Assembly: GCA_031278675.1 (NCBI GenBank)
Contig: JAITJY010000370.1
Span: 1 to 15,406 of the forward strand
Reading direction: 5' to 3'
Length of the DNA: 15,406 nt
Source of the DNA: Bifidobacteriaceae bacterium
GTDB lineage: Bacteria; Actinomycetota; Actinomycetes; Actinomycetales; WQXJ01
Both the position numbers and the translations under genes were made by a program. Positions 1 to 6,604 of the stretch are shown here, one piece after another; the first letter of the stretch is position 1, and each line of letters starts with the position of its first letter. The notes under the pieces are model-generated. The model ran no database searches and was not told the DNA's origin. It saw nothing but the letters and a program-made list of their open reading frames with translations.

Positions 1-96
1 CCCCCGCCCCCACAACCCCCCCACCCACCCTCTTCGCGCCCCCCCGGGCGGGGGGGGGGGGGGGGCTCTTGATTGACATTGTTGTCCTTTCGAGTG
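1..96. other. C/G homopolymer tract at window edge; no gene
   Basis: The first 65 bases are almost pure C followed by almost pure G, with 16 consecutive G at 50-65. The C7 run at 39-45 can pair with the G run. I see no coding signal. The stretch lies directly after the stop of the leftmost gene, so a terminator hairpin is possible. A homopolymer this extreme at a sequence edge more probably reflects a contig end or poly-G sequencing artefact. Confidence 0.6.
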
Positions 97-1551
97 TTAC
101 TGCCGGGATGACAGTATCCTGCGTTCCATTTCTAAGTGACGAGCAATTTGTTCGGCCGCATCATTGCGGTAGAAGACATGCCCTTCATATTCAGTCAGTA
201 CTGTTCCGTTGAACCCTGAATCGAGGATCAGGTTGAGTAACGCCTCCACAGGGATTGTGGTCTCAACGCAATCTTCGTCGATGTGATAGAACTTCCCGTG
301 GAAGTAGACACAGTAAGGCAGCATCGCCTTGAAGCCCTCCAAGTCGGCCGGCCCAAAGCTCATGAAACCGAACCACTCGCTGACCGCCATCTTCTCGGCT
401 TGACCGCCGCCCATCTCAGCGATCTTTGCGGTCATCTCGTGTTCGTTGAGCCCGTCCCAACGGTGGGCGATGATGTAGTCAAGCAGTTCGGGCTTCGCCC
501 CCAATCCCAAGAACCGCTCGATCGCGATCTTGTTAGGTCGCTCGATGAAGCAACCGAAGTCTGGGACCAGGCCAACGTGCTTTGAGTCCAGCTTGGCCAG
601 TGCGTCCATGAGCGACAGCGTCAACGGCGAGGTGGGGCTCTCCGGCGCGTGGATTTCACAGCCCACGACGAGGCCGTAAGTCTCGGCCAGTGCGGCGATC
701 TGAGCAACGTTTCCCGGAGTAAACGGTGCGCGCAAGATGGTCGCTCCGAGTTTCTTGGCAGTAATCATGTCGAGCGTGATCTCGTTAAGCTGTTCCTCAT
801 CCGTCATGTCGTGCCCGGTGACGCGGCCGAGGTCAATATAGCCGCCGTAGGAATAGATTTCGATGCCGTACTTGTCAGCTAGGCGCAGTGTTTCGGCAAT
901 CTCTGCGTTCGATGGCGTTGGATAGTTCTGGAAGGTCTGTGCTCCAACCAGTTCAACCTGGCTGACGCCCAAAGCGGCGATTTCCGCAAAAATCTGTTCC
1001 AGACCGTAACCCGGTTCTTTGACGAAGGGTTCAGTGAACCCGTAGGTGGACACAGCGAAGCTGATCCCGTTGATCGGTTCAGGTTTGCGCGGTGGCCTGG
1101 TTGGGCGGCTGGGCGCCAACTCACGTGCCCCGCCAATCGTGACGGTCTTGGACGCGCTGCCTTCGATACCGCCATAGAGCCCTGGACCAAAACGCATGTA
1201 GACGTTCCTGAATTGCAGCGTGACATCAATGAGATGCTCACCCGGTGCCAAGCCGCCGTTGAACACGTGCAAATGGGCGACCTGCTTGATGCCCCAGTAC
1301 TCCTCGAAGAGGGCCGGGACGCGGTCGAGGGGGACCAACTTGTCGTTGATCCCGAACAGCATGGTTTTTGGGTCCACCAACTGACCGTCAACTGCGACTT
1401 GTAGCGTCTCAATCGCAGAAACCTGTAGACCGCGGTAATAGTTGATACCGAGGTCAACATCGAACCCGACAACCGTGCCACCGATGGACAGGTTCTGAAC
1501 ATCTCTTATGACGTAATCAGTGAAGCCCAACTTCATGAAGAATGTCGACAT
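97..1551 (-). CDS. Fused C-glycoside deglycosidase-like protein 1 (beta domain + alpha TIM barrel)
   Basis: Predicted C-C bond-cleaving C-glycoside deglycosidase of 484 aa. Residues 1-140 resemble the small beta subunit (DUF6379-like): they contain the GINYYRG and VAVDG motifs and an FEEYW motif. A basic, proline-rich linker at about 143-160 leads into a sugar-isomerase-like TIM barrel (160-484) resembling the alpha subunit. Likely metal ligands are E299 (CEIH), D331 (PDFG), H418 (HGKF) and E454 (TEYEG), assigned by the usual Glu-Asp-His-Glu pattern of this superfamily. In characterised systems (Dgp, Car, Dfg) the two subunits are separate and act on the 3-oxo-C-glycoside. Here they are one chain. 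The start ATG at 1551 has AAGAAAGG six bases upstream. The gene begins 20 bp after the stop of the upstream paralogue, so the two are probably cotranscribed. Substrate unknown. A plain sugar epimerase with an accessory domain is the alternative. Confidence 0.75.
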   Translation of the reverse strand: MSTFFMKLGFTDYVIRDVQNLSIGGTVVGFDVDLGINYYRGLQVSAIETLQVAVDGQLVDPKTMLFGINDKLVPLDRVPALFEEYWGIKQVAHLHVFNGGLAPGEHLIDVTLQFRNVYMRFGPGLYGGIEGSASKTVTIGGARELAPSRPTRPPRKPEPINGISFAVSTYGFTEPFVKEPGYGLEQIFAEIAALGVSQVELVGAQTFQNYPTPSNAEIAETLRLADKYGIEIYSYGGYIDLGRVTGHDMTDEEQLNEITLDMITAKKLGATILRAPFTPGNVAQIAALAETYGLVVGCEIHAPESPTSPLTLSLMDALAKLDSKHVGLVPDFGCFIERPNKIAIERFLGLGAKPELLDYIIAHRWDGLNEHEMTAKIAEMGGGQAEKMAVSEWFGFMSFGPADLEGFKAMLPYCVYFHGKFYHIDEDCVETTIPVEALLNLILDSGFNGTVLTEYEGHVFYRNDAAEQIARHLEMERRILSSRQ

Positions 1552-1571
1552 ACCGGACCTTTCTTAGATCG

Positions 1572-3014
1572 CTATTCGCTGGGGCGCCCCAAGATGCGGC
1601 GCTCCAACTGGAGGTGGCGGGGAACTTGCGCGGCGGCATCGTCCAAGCCAAATTGCCACCCTTCGTATTCCGTGAGTACCACGCCGTTGAAACCGGTCGC
1701 GGCGATGGCTCCCAGCAACGCTTCCTGGGGAATCATCGGATCGTTGCCGGCTTCGTCAATGCCATAGAACTTACCGTGGAAGTAGCGGCAGTAGGGCAAC
1801 ATAGCTTTGAATCCGTCGAGGTCAGCCGGTTCGAATGACATGAAACCATACCAGTCGTCGATCGCTTGAGCCTCGCCCCGTCCGCCGCCCTGCGCGTTGA
1901 TCTGTGCGGTGACTTCGTCACGGTCCAGGCCGGCGTGACGACTGGCAATGATGTAATCCAACAGGTCCGGCCGGGCGCCTTGAGCGACATAGTTGTTGTA
2001 CGCCGCAGGCGCGGGCTGCTCAATGAAGACACCGAAATCCGGGCAGATGCCTACCCATTTCGAGTTGGCCTGTTGCAAGGCTTGGATCAGCGCCTGCGTC
2101 GAAGGACTTGACGGCGTAATTGGACGGTGCATTTCCCACACCACGGTGATCTCGAACGCCTCAGCCAGTGGCACTAACTCGGGAACCATTTCCGCAGTGA
2201 AGAACTCTCGCATGACGGTAGCGCCGAGACGTTTCGCGGTCATCAGATCTACCAGGACGTCGGCCATTGTCTCTTCGTGGGTATAGTCGCGGTCGCCGAC
2301 CCGAACGGATTCGACATAACCGCCGTAGGAGTAAATTTCGATACCATATTTGTCTGCTAAGGCGAGTACTTCCGCAACTTCGTTGTCCAGGGGCGATGGG
2401 TAGTTGCGGAACGTTTGCGCACCGACCAGTTCGACGCGGCTAATGCCGAGCCGCGCGATCTCGGCAAAGATCTCTTCAACCCCGAAATCCGCCTGGGTCA
2501 CGAAGGGCAGCGTGTAACAATACATTGATACGGCGGGCTCAATCCCCTCCACCTCGCGCCGTGGTTGCGTCCCCAAATATGGCGCCAGTTCCCTGGGCGC
2601 CTCCAACTCAAGGCGCTTGGAGCCAGAGTTGTCGGAACTGAAGAACAGGCCATCGCCTAGTTTGGTGAACCGCACTACGCAGGTCACGTCGATTTGGTGG
2701 CTGCCTTCGGCCAGAGACCTATTCAAGACGAGCAATGATGCCGTATCCAGCACCGCCCAGTACTCCTCGTACATGGAACTGAGCCGGTTGAGTGGCACCA
2801 GTTTGCCGTTGACGCAAAACAGCATGTCAGTCGCGGCAATTGGTGCGCCGTCGATGGCCAAGGACAGTTGGTCCAGGCAAGACACTTCGGTGCCGCGATA
2901 GTGGTTGATGCCGAGTTCGACTTCGAAGCCGAAGGGCTTCCCGTTGACCGTCACATTGCGGGCACCCCGGATGACGTTGCGTCCAAACCCGAAGTCTATG
3001 GTGAAGCCTGCCAC
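1572..3014 (-). CDS. Fused C-glycoside deglycosidase-like protein 2 (beta domain + alpha TIM barrel)
   Basis: Paralogue of the next gene downstream, about half identical by eye, 480 aa. The beta-like N-terminus (about 1-138) has GINHYRG, LAIDG and YEEYW. The TIM-barrel part (about 158-480) keeps the putative metal set E294 (WEMH), D326 (PDFG), H413 (HGKF) and E449 (TEYEG), so both copies look catalytically intact. The strips around the metal Glu and the segment after IYSYGGY differ between copies, suggesting different substrates. The start chosen is GTG at 3014, directly after a strong purine ribosome site. The frame is open to 3131, but those 39 extra codons are Arg/Pro-rich and unlike the family. 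First gene of the minus-strand pair; its promoter block is at 3169-3213, shared with the divergent ROK regulator. Confidence 0.75.
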   Translation of the reverse strand: MAGFTIDFGFGRNVIRGARNVTVNGKPFGFEVELGINHYRGTEVSCLDQLSLAIDGAPIAATDMLFCVNGKLVPLNRLSSMYEEYWAVLDTASLLVLNRSLAEGSHQIDVTCVVRFTKLGDGLFFSSDNSGSKRLELEAPRELAPYLGTQPRREVEGIEPAVSMYCYTLPFVTQADFGVEEIFAEIARLGISRVELVGAQTFRNYPSPLDNEVAEVLALADKYGIEIYSYGGYVESVRVGDRDYTHEETMADVLVDLMTAKRLGATVMREFFTAEMVPELVPLAEAFEITVVWEMHRPITPSSPSTQALIQALQQANSKWVGICPDFGVFIEQPAPAAYNNYVAQGARPDLLDYIIASRHAGLDRDEVTAQINAQGGGRGEAQAIDDWYGFMSFEPADLDGFKAMLPYCRYFHGKFYGIDEAGNDPMIPQEALLGAIAATGFNGVVLTEYEGWQFGLDDAAAQVPRHLQLERRILGRPSE

Positions 3015-3017
3015 GCG

Positions 3018-3029
3018 CTCCCCTCCTCC
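3018..3029 (-). promoter_or_regulatory. Ribosome binding site fixing the GTG start
   Basis: On the minus strand this reads GGAGGAGGGGAG and ends three bases before the GTG at 3014. It fixes the start of the fused deglycosidase 2 gene and argues against the longer frame that begins at 3131. Confidence 0.75.
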
Positions 3030-3168
3030 GTTGAAGCGGTTAGTTCGTGTCCGTTGCTCTTCCGGCCTGGCGGGCGGGCCCTGCGCTGGTCGCGACCGCG
3101 GCTCGGCCTGGGGCGAGGTTCCGGACCTCACTTATTCCTGCGTGCGGCGACTTCGCCGCTCGTCACAA

Positions 3169-3213
3169 GACATTAGAACGCTGCTATTATGCTGTGCAAC
3201 GCCTAGATAATGC
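3169..3213 (-). promoter_or_regulatory. Promoter/operator block A (candidate ROK operator)
   Basis: This 45-bp block lies between the divergent deglycosidase and ROK genes and matches block B (6073-6117) at about 35 of 45 positions without gaps. Read on the minus strand it has TTGCAC, a 16-bp spacer and TCTAAT, a plausible -35/-10 pair firing towards the deglycosidase genes. The arms ATTAT (3186-3190) and ATAAT (3207-3211) form an inverted repeat flanking the -35 element, a position where a bound repressor would block transcription. On the plus strand TATTAT or GATAAT could serve as -10 for the ROK gene, allowing autoregulation. Function is inferred from conservation and position. Confidence 0.6.
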
Positions 3214-3244
3214 TGGTTTCAACAAAAAGCGAGAGTTAATCACC

Positions 3245-4474
3245 ATGGTCAAGCGCCTCGAGTTCACCATCCCGCCGCAGAGCTTGCTGCGCCAGTCTGA
3301 CACCGCCGCTGTGCTCAGCGTGGTGGCCCAACTCATCGCCACCGCGCAGGCCACAACCAAACCCAGTCTGGGCCTGGCGACGGGTCTGTCCCGATCCGCG
3401 ATCGACCAAGCAGTGCACCGGCTGTCGTCAATGGGGCTGATCGGCGTGACCGGGATGTCCACCAATGTTGGGCGCGGGCGGCCAGCGGAGGTGCTGGGTC
3501 TGAGGCCAGACGCAGGCACCGTCCTGATCGCTGACCTGACGCCCAACCACGTTCACACGGCCGTGGTGGACCTATCGCGCCGGCTGCTCGCCTCCAAACG
3601 GACCCGGTTCGCCTTGGCCAACGGGCCGGAGCCGACCATGACCGCAATGTTCGCTCAATTCCAGGAAATGCTCGGCCCGCTGGGCCGGTACGGCCTGCCG
3701 ATCCGCGCCATCGTGGTCTCGGTACCCGGCCCGGTTGACGCCAAGCGGGGGGTGCCGGTACGGCCCCCCATCATGCCAGGCTGGGACGAGTTCCCCCTGA
3801 CAGAACGAGTCGCCGACGAGTTCGGCGCCCCCTGCTACGCCGACAACGATGTCAACCTGATGGCCACCGGCGAGGCCCGGTCACTCCCCGGCGACCAATG
3901 CCCGCTACTGTTCATCAAGGTCGGCACCGGGATTGGTGGCGGCCTGGTCGGCGCCCCGGGCGAACAGCCGGCGCGTGGTGCAGACGGCGCGGCCTACGAC
4001 ATCGGGCATATCCCGGCGCCTGGGCTGCATCAGGAGGTTTGCACCTGCGGCAACGTCGGCTGCATCGAGGCCGTCGCCTCCGCCGAAGCCATCACCGTCA
4101 AGCTGCGAAACGTGCTGGGGAACCAGGAACTGACCCGGCCCGAGACAGAACGTCTGGTGCACGATGGCGACCCCCAAGCCGTCCGCGTAGTCCGCGAGGC
4201 AGCCGCTCTGCTGGGGGAGGTCGCGGCGACCCTGGTCCATGTCCTGAACCCTGCCCGGATTGCGCTCGGCGGCCCAATCACCCGGTCCAGCGACGACCTG
4301 TTGGCCGGTATCCGGTCAGTGGTCTACCAGCGCGCTCTGCCGCTGGCCACCCGCAACCTGACCATTGCCCACTCGGTGACGGGGGAGTTGTCCGTGGTGG
4401 TGGGCGCCGCTGCCTTCGGCATCGAAAAGATCCTGTCCCGGGACGCGTTCTCTACCAAGTCCGGCCGCTTCTAG
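3245..4474 (+). CDS. ROK-family transcriptional regulator
   Basis: Sugar-responsive regulator of the ROK (repressor, ORF, kinase) family, 409 aa. An N-terminal winged helix-turn-helix (about 22-85, ending in RGRPAEVLGL) precedes a sugar-kinase fold. The kinase-like part has GTGIGGG (227-233), NDVN with the candidate catalytic D202, and the ROK zinc signature H255, C266, C268 and C273 in CTCGNVGCIE. The usual sugar-binding residues therefore seem present, so it probably senses a sugar or sugar phosphate. The start is ATG at 3245, where similarity begins; the open frame extends back to 3047, but that N-terminal part is unlike the family and lies in the promoter region. It is divergent from the fused deglycosidase genes and convergent with the oxidoreductase unit. 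Both minus-strand units carry the same candidate operator, making this the likely local repressor. Activator function is possible. Confidence 0.88.
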   Translation: MVKRLEFTIPPQSLLRQSDTAAVLSVVAQLIATAQATTKPSLGLATGLSRSAIDQAVHRLSSMGLIGVTGMSTNVGRGRPAEVLGLRPDAGTVLIADLTPNHVHTAVVDLSRRLLASKRTRFALANGPEPTMTAMFAQFQEMLGPLGRYGLPIRAIVVSVPGPVDAKRGVPVRPPIMPGWDEFPLTERVADEFGAPCYADNDVNLMATGEARSLPGDQCPLLFIKVGTGIGGGLVGAPGEQPARGADGAAYDIGHIPAPGLHQEVCTCGNVGCIEAVASAEAITVKLRNVLGNQELTRPETERLVHDGDPQAVRVVREAAALLGEVAATLVHVLNPARIALGGPITRSSDDLLAGIRSVVYQRALPLATRNLTIAHSVTGELSVVVGAAAFGIEKILSRDAFSTKSGRF

Positions 4475-4871
4475 CCCCACCCCACAAACTCTGGCCGCTT
4501 CGCTCCGAGATTCTGCGGGGACCCCGCGGAGCCGCACCCCACAAACGCTCTCCACTTCGCTCCGAGATCTTGCGGGGACCCCGAGGAGCCCCACCCCACA
4601 AACTCTCTCCCAAGTCTCCTGCGGGCACCGGCACGAATCCGGTGTCCTGGACAAACCAATATTCCGTTGACCGTTGGGCCAGTTGTGCCAGCGAAGAAGA
4701 TTCGCCGTTGACTTCCAGGTGCACGTCTTCGATGGGTTTTCCCTCAACGGACACCTCAAGTGTTTCCAGGCTGGACAACGGCAAGCTGCGGTACCAGGGC
4801 ACCCGCAGAGGGATTAGCGCCGTCTCGCCGCGGCGCTGGATCGGCTCCCTGCCGACCACAAGATCAGTCAA
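4452..4871 (-). pseudogene. Truncated third C-glycoside deglycosidase beta-subunit-like gene
   Basis: From about 4871 the minus-strand frame encodes a beta-subunit-like (DUF6379-like) sequence. The diagnostic stretch is VPWYRSLPLSSLETLEVSVEG, followed by an NGE motif and STEYWFVQDTG. Similarity stops after about 85 residues, before the last part of a typical beta subunit of about 130-150 residues. The frame then runs through the 57-bp repeats and ends inside the antisense of the ROK 3' end. It begins about 10 bp after the oxidoreductase stop. The likely start is TTG 4871, with GTG 4859 as alternative; neither has a strong ribosome site. It has the YRSLPLS form, not the YYRG form of the fused proteins, so it is not a piece of them. 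Probably the remnant of a separate beta/alpha pair; a short functional protein cannot be excluded. Confidence 0.6.
4480..4610. repeat. 57-bp tandem repeat, 2 full copies plus a decayed third
   Basis: The motif CCCCACAAAC recurs at 4480, 4537 and 4594, an exact 57-bp period. Each full unit holds a palindrome of the GCGGGG-A-CCCCGC type (4515-4527 and 4573-4583). The third copy decays after about 17 bp. The period is 19 codons, so the minus-strand frame stays open and encodes a PRGPRRISERSGQSLWGGA-type repeat. It lies between convergent genes, so it could act as a bidirectional hairpin, but there is no T tract. The last codons of the ROK gene (CCGGCCGCTTC, 4461-4471) resemble part of a unit, hinting at an older copy. 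Confidence 0.85.
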
Positions 4872-4881
4872 AGCCGCAACG

Positions 4882-6000
4882 TCACACCCCCTGGTTGAAG
4901 TAGACCGGTTTCCCGGTGCGGGCCGAGGTGTAAATGCCGTCGAGGATTTCGGTGACGACGCAGGCCTGCTCCGCTTTAACATATGGGTCGGTCCCGTGCA
5001 AGATGGCGTTCAGCCACGCCTCAGCCTCCAGCCCACCCATGTAGGAAAAGCCGTCCATGGCACCTGAGTCTGAACCGAAATACGGTGTGCCGGGTTCGGG
5101 TGCGGTCTTGACCAGATCGCCACCTTGCACGTTGTTGAGGGTGACCCGGAGGTCGGCGCTCCCTGGGATCTGGACGGTGTCCGCCCCGCCCTCGGTGCCG
5201 CACAACGTGACGCAGCCCTCGCGGGATTCTTGTACGTTGAGCGCCCAGGAGGCCTCGACAAACAATGAGGCGCCGTTGGTGAATGTGACAAACCCGAACG
5301 CCGAATCTTCGACCGAATAGGTCGCGGGGTCCCATGGGCCGCCCATGTTGCCCTCGGGCTTGTCGCCGAGTTTGTAGTTGACGACTCCGGTGACTGATTC
5401 AATGTCGTAGTTGTCCATATACCACAGAGCAAGGTCTATGGCGTGCCCGCCTAAATCGATCAACGGCCCGCCACCTTGTTTTTCTTTGTCGGTGAACACG
5501 CCCCAGATCGGGACGCCTTTGCGCCGCACGGCGTGCGCTTTGGCGGCATAGATTTCGCCTAACCGGCCCTCGTCGACCGCTTTGCGCAGGAACTGTGATT
5601 CCTTGCGGAAACGGTACTGGAAACCGACTGATAGTTTCTTGCCTGCTTTGTGGGCGGCATCGACCATGGCGCGGGCTTCGGCGCCGGTCACCGCCATCGG
5701 CTTCTCGCACAACACGTGCTTGCCGGCTTCGAGTGCGGCTATGGTGATCTCCGCGTGCGAGACGTTCCAAGTGCAGACGTGTACTACATCAATGGTCGGG
5801 TCGGCCAAGATTTGTTTGTAGTCGGTGGTGGTATAAGAATCGGGGCTGCCAATCTCTGCTTGTGCGGCCTTGGCTTTGTCGATCACGAAGTCGCAGAAGC
5901 CGACCACTTCGCATTTGTCGAGGTGTTGGGCCAAGCCCTTGAGGTGCTTTTGGGTGCCGATGAATCCTAAGCCGATTATTCCGATGCGCAATTTGCTCAT
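4882..6000 (-). CDS. Gfo/Idh/MocA oxidoreductase, DgpA-like C-glycoside 3-oxidase candidate
   Basis: NAD(P)-dependent oxidoreductase of 372 aa. The N-terminal Rossmann fold has GLGFIG (10-15), and the segment DYKQILADPTIDVVHVCT (60-77) is typical of the family. The EKP motif supplies K100. The C-terminal domain carries IDLGGHAIDL with D182 and H186, the usual catalytic pair with the lysine. In gut bacteria a protein of this family (DgpA) oxidises the C3 hydroxyl of C-glucosides before C-C cleavage. The neighbouring deglycosidase-like genes and the beta-like remnant 10 bp downstream make that the best guess here. Other family members act on inositol or free sugars, so the substrate is inferred from context. 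The start ATG has an excellent AAAGGAGG five bases upstream. Its promoter region holds block B, nearly identical to block A upstream of the fused deglycosidases, implying coregulation. Confidence 0.82.
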   Translation of the reverse strand: MSKLRIGIIGLGFIGTQKHLKGLAQHLDKCEVVGFCDFVIDKAKAAQAEIGSPDSYTTTDYKQILADPTIDVVHVCTWNVSHAEITIAALEAGKHVLCEKPMAVTGAEARAMVDAAHKAGKKLSVGFQYRFRKESQFLRKAVDEGRLGEIYAAKAHAVRRKGVPIWGVFTDKEKQGGGPLIDLGGHAIDLALWYMDNYDIESVTGVVNYKLGDKPEGNMGGPWDPATYSVEDSAFGFVTFTNGASLFVEASWALNVQESREGCVTLCGTEGGADTVQIPGSADLRVTLNNVQGGDLVKTAPEPGTPYFGSDSGAMDGFSYMGGLEAEAWLNAILHGTDPYVKAEQACVVTEILDGIYTSARTGKPVYFNQGV

Positions 6001-6068
6001 GGTTCCTCCTTTGCAACTCGATGAGCGGACATGACCCGCTCAGCGCCGGTCCTGTGCCCGTCCGCCGG

Positions 6069-6117
6069 TTCCGACGTTAGACTGCCGGTATTATGCCGTG
6101 CAACGTCGGAATAATGC
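6069..6117 (-). promoter_or_regulatory. Promoter/operator block B (candidate ROK operator)
   Basis: The 45 bp at 6073-6117 repeat block A with 24 of 29 identities in the core 6089-6117. Both share TATTATGC, GTGCAACG and ATAATGC at identical spacing. On the minus strand it offers TTGCAC, a 16-bp spacer and TCTAAC, about 76 bp before the oxidoreductase start. A second, perfect 10-bp inverted repeat occurs here only: TTCCGACGTT at 6069-6078 pairs with AACGTCGGAA at 6102-6111. The arms surround the promoter core, so this could be an extra operator or a hairpin. Binding by the ROK regulator is inferred. Confidence 0.6.
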
Positions 6118-6154
6118 GTATCTCAGCATAAGTATGGGCGGTTAGCGCCGCCGC

Positions 6155-6202
6155 CACTCCCGCCCCCACTCCCGCCCCCACTCCCGCCCCCACTCCCGCC
6201 CC
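6155..6202. repeat. 12-bp tandem repeat, four copies
   Basis: CACTCCCGCCCC is repeated four times without change in the intergenic region between the divergent oxidoreductase and nadE genes. It sits about 40 bp upstream of block B relative to the oxidoreductase. No coding role is seen; copy number is likely variable. Confidence 0.9.
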
Positions 6203-6415
6203 TCGACGAGCGTCGCAGATCGCTGACCGGTACGGTGTGGGCGGGGCTTGGCCGCTGGGGAGGCGGCGAAGATGAGGGAAAGCTACGGGATAGGTTTCCC
6301 GTGATCGGTGGCGGGATTGTCGATCCGTGTTTCGAGCCGGTGGTGGGCCGTTTGCGGAACCTGTTGGGAGCCAGCTCGCCTACCGCCGCAATGGGTCGTC
6401 TGGAACAATTGCGGG
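6203..6415. other. Intergenic stretch upstream of nadE; no gene seen
   Basis: Part of the roughly 415-bp gap between the oxidoreductase and nadE starts. Plus-strand frames are open over parts of it but encode nothing recognisable. GGGAAA near 6276 and TTTCCC near 6295 could form a short hairpin. I find no convincing -35/-10 pair for nadE. Confidence 0.4.
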
Positions 6416-6568
6416 GTGGACATCACCGCTACCGGGGCCGGGTTTGTGAGGGTCGCGGCGTGCTCGCTCCCGGTTCGCCTGGGGGAGCCGGCCGCAAACG
6501 CTGCAGCAATCCGCGATCTCGCCATTGAGGCCGCCCGCCGCGGCGCCGCCTTGGCCCTCTTCCCGTAG
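6416..6568 (+). pseudogene. nadE: NadE N-terminal segment, ended by in-frame TAG
   Basis: From GTG 6416 the frame reads through GFVRVAACSLP and GEPAANAAAIRDLAIEAARRGAALALFP, the expected N-terminus of actinobacterial glutamine-dependent NAD+ synthetase (its nitrilase-like glutaminase domain). It stops at TAG 6566-6568 after 50 codons. The next residues in the same frame are LSLTGYSLDDLF and continue straight into the NadE frame at 6605. The two parts are therefore one gene split by a single nonsense codon, not a frameshift. The GTG start is chosen because it gives the family's usual distance of about 8-9 residues before GFVR. The ribosome site is weak, and the frame is open back to ATG 6308. 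Confidence 0.8.
6566..6568 (+). other. In-frame TAG at the catalytic Glu codon of NadE
   Basis: Family members have FPELSLSGYS here, where the Glu belongs to the Glu-Lys-Cys triad of the glutaminase (Glu52 in the M. tuberculosis enzyme). This window has FP-TAG-LSLTGYS at codon 51 from GTG 6416. One base change, GAG to TAG, explains it. TAG also ends the ROK gene and fused deglycosidase 2, so it is an ordinary stop in this genome. Confidence 0.85.
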
Positions 6569-6604
6569 CTGAGCCTGACGGGATATTCGCTAGACGATCT
6601 TTTT

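Noticed and set aside
3015..3131. N-terminal extension of fused deglycosidase 2
   Set aside because: It is Arg/Pro-rich and absent from the paralogue, and a strong ribosome site directly precedes the internal GTG at 3014.
4480..4610. Possible CRISPR array from the 57-bp repeats
   Set aside because: The repeats are directly adjacent, without unique spacers, and no cas genes are nearby.
3898..5067. 389-aa plus-strand open frame across the ROK 3' half, the repeats and beyond
   Set aside because: It is Arg/Pro-rich, lies out of frame over the recognisable ROK gene and antisense to the beta-like remnant, and matches no family. High GC keeps it open.
6566..6568. Genome-wide reassignment of TAG as a sense codon
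   Set aside because: TAG serves as the natural stop of the ROK gene and of fused deglycosidase 2, where similarity ends, so only a local explanation is needed.
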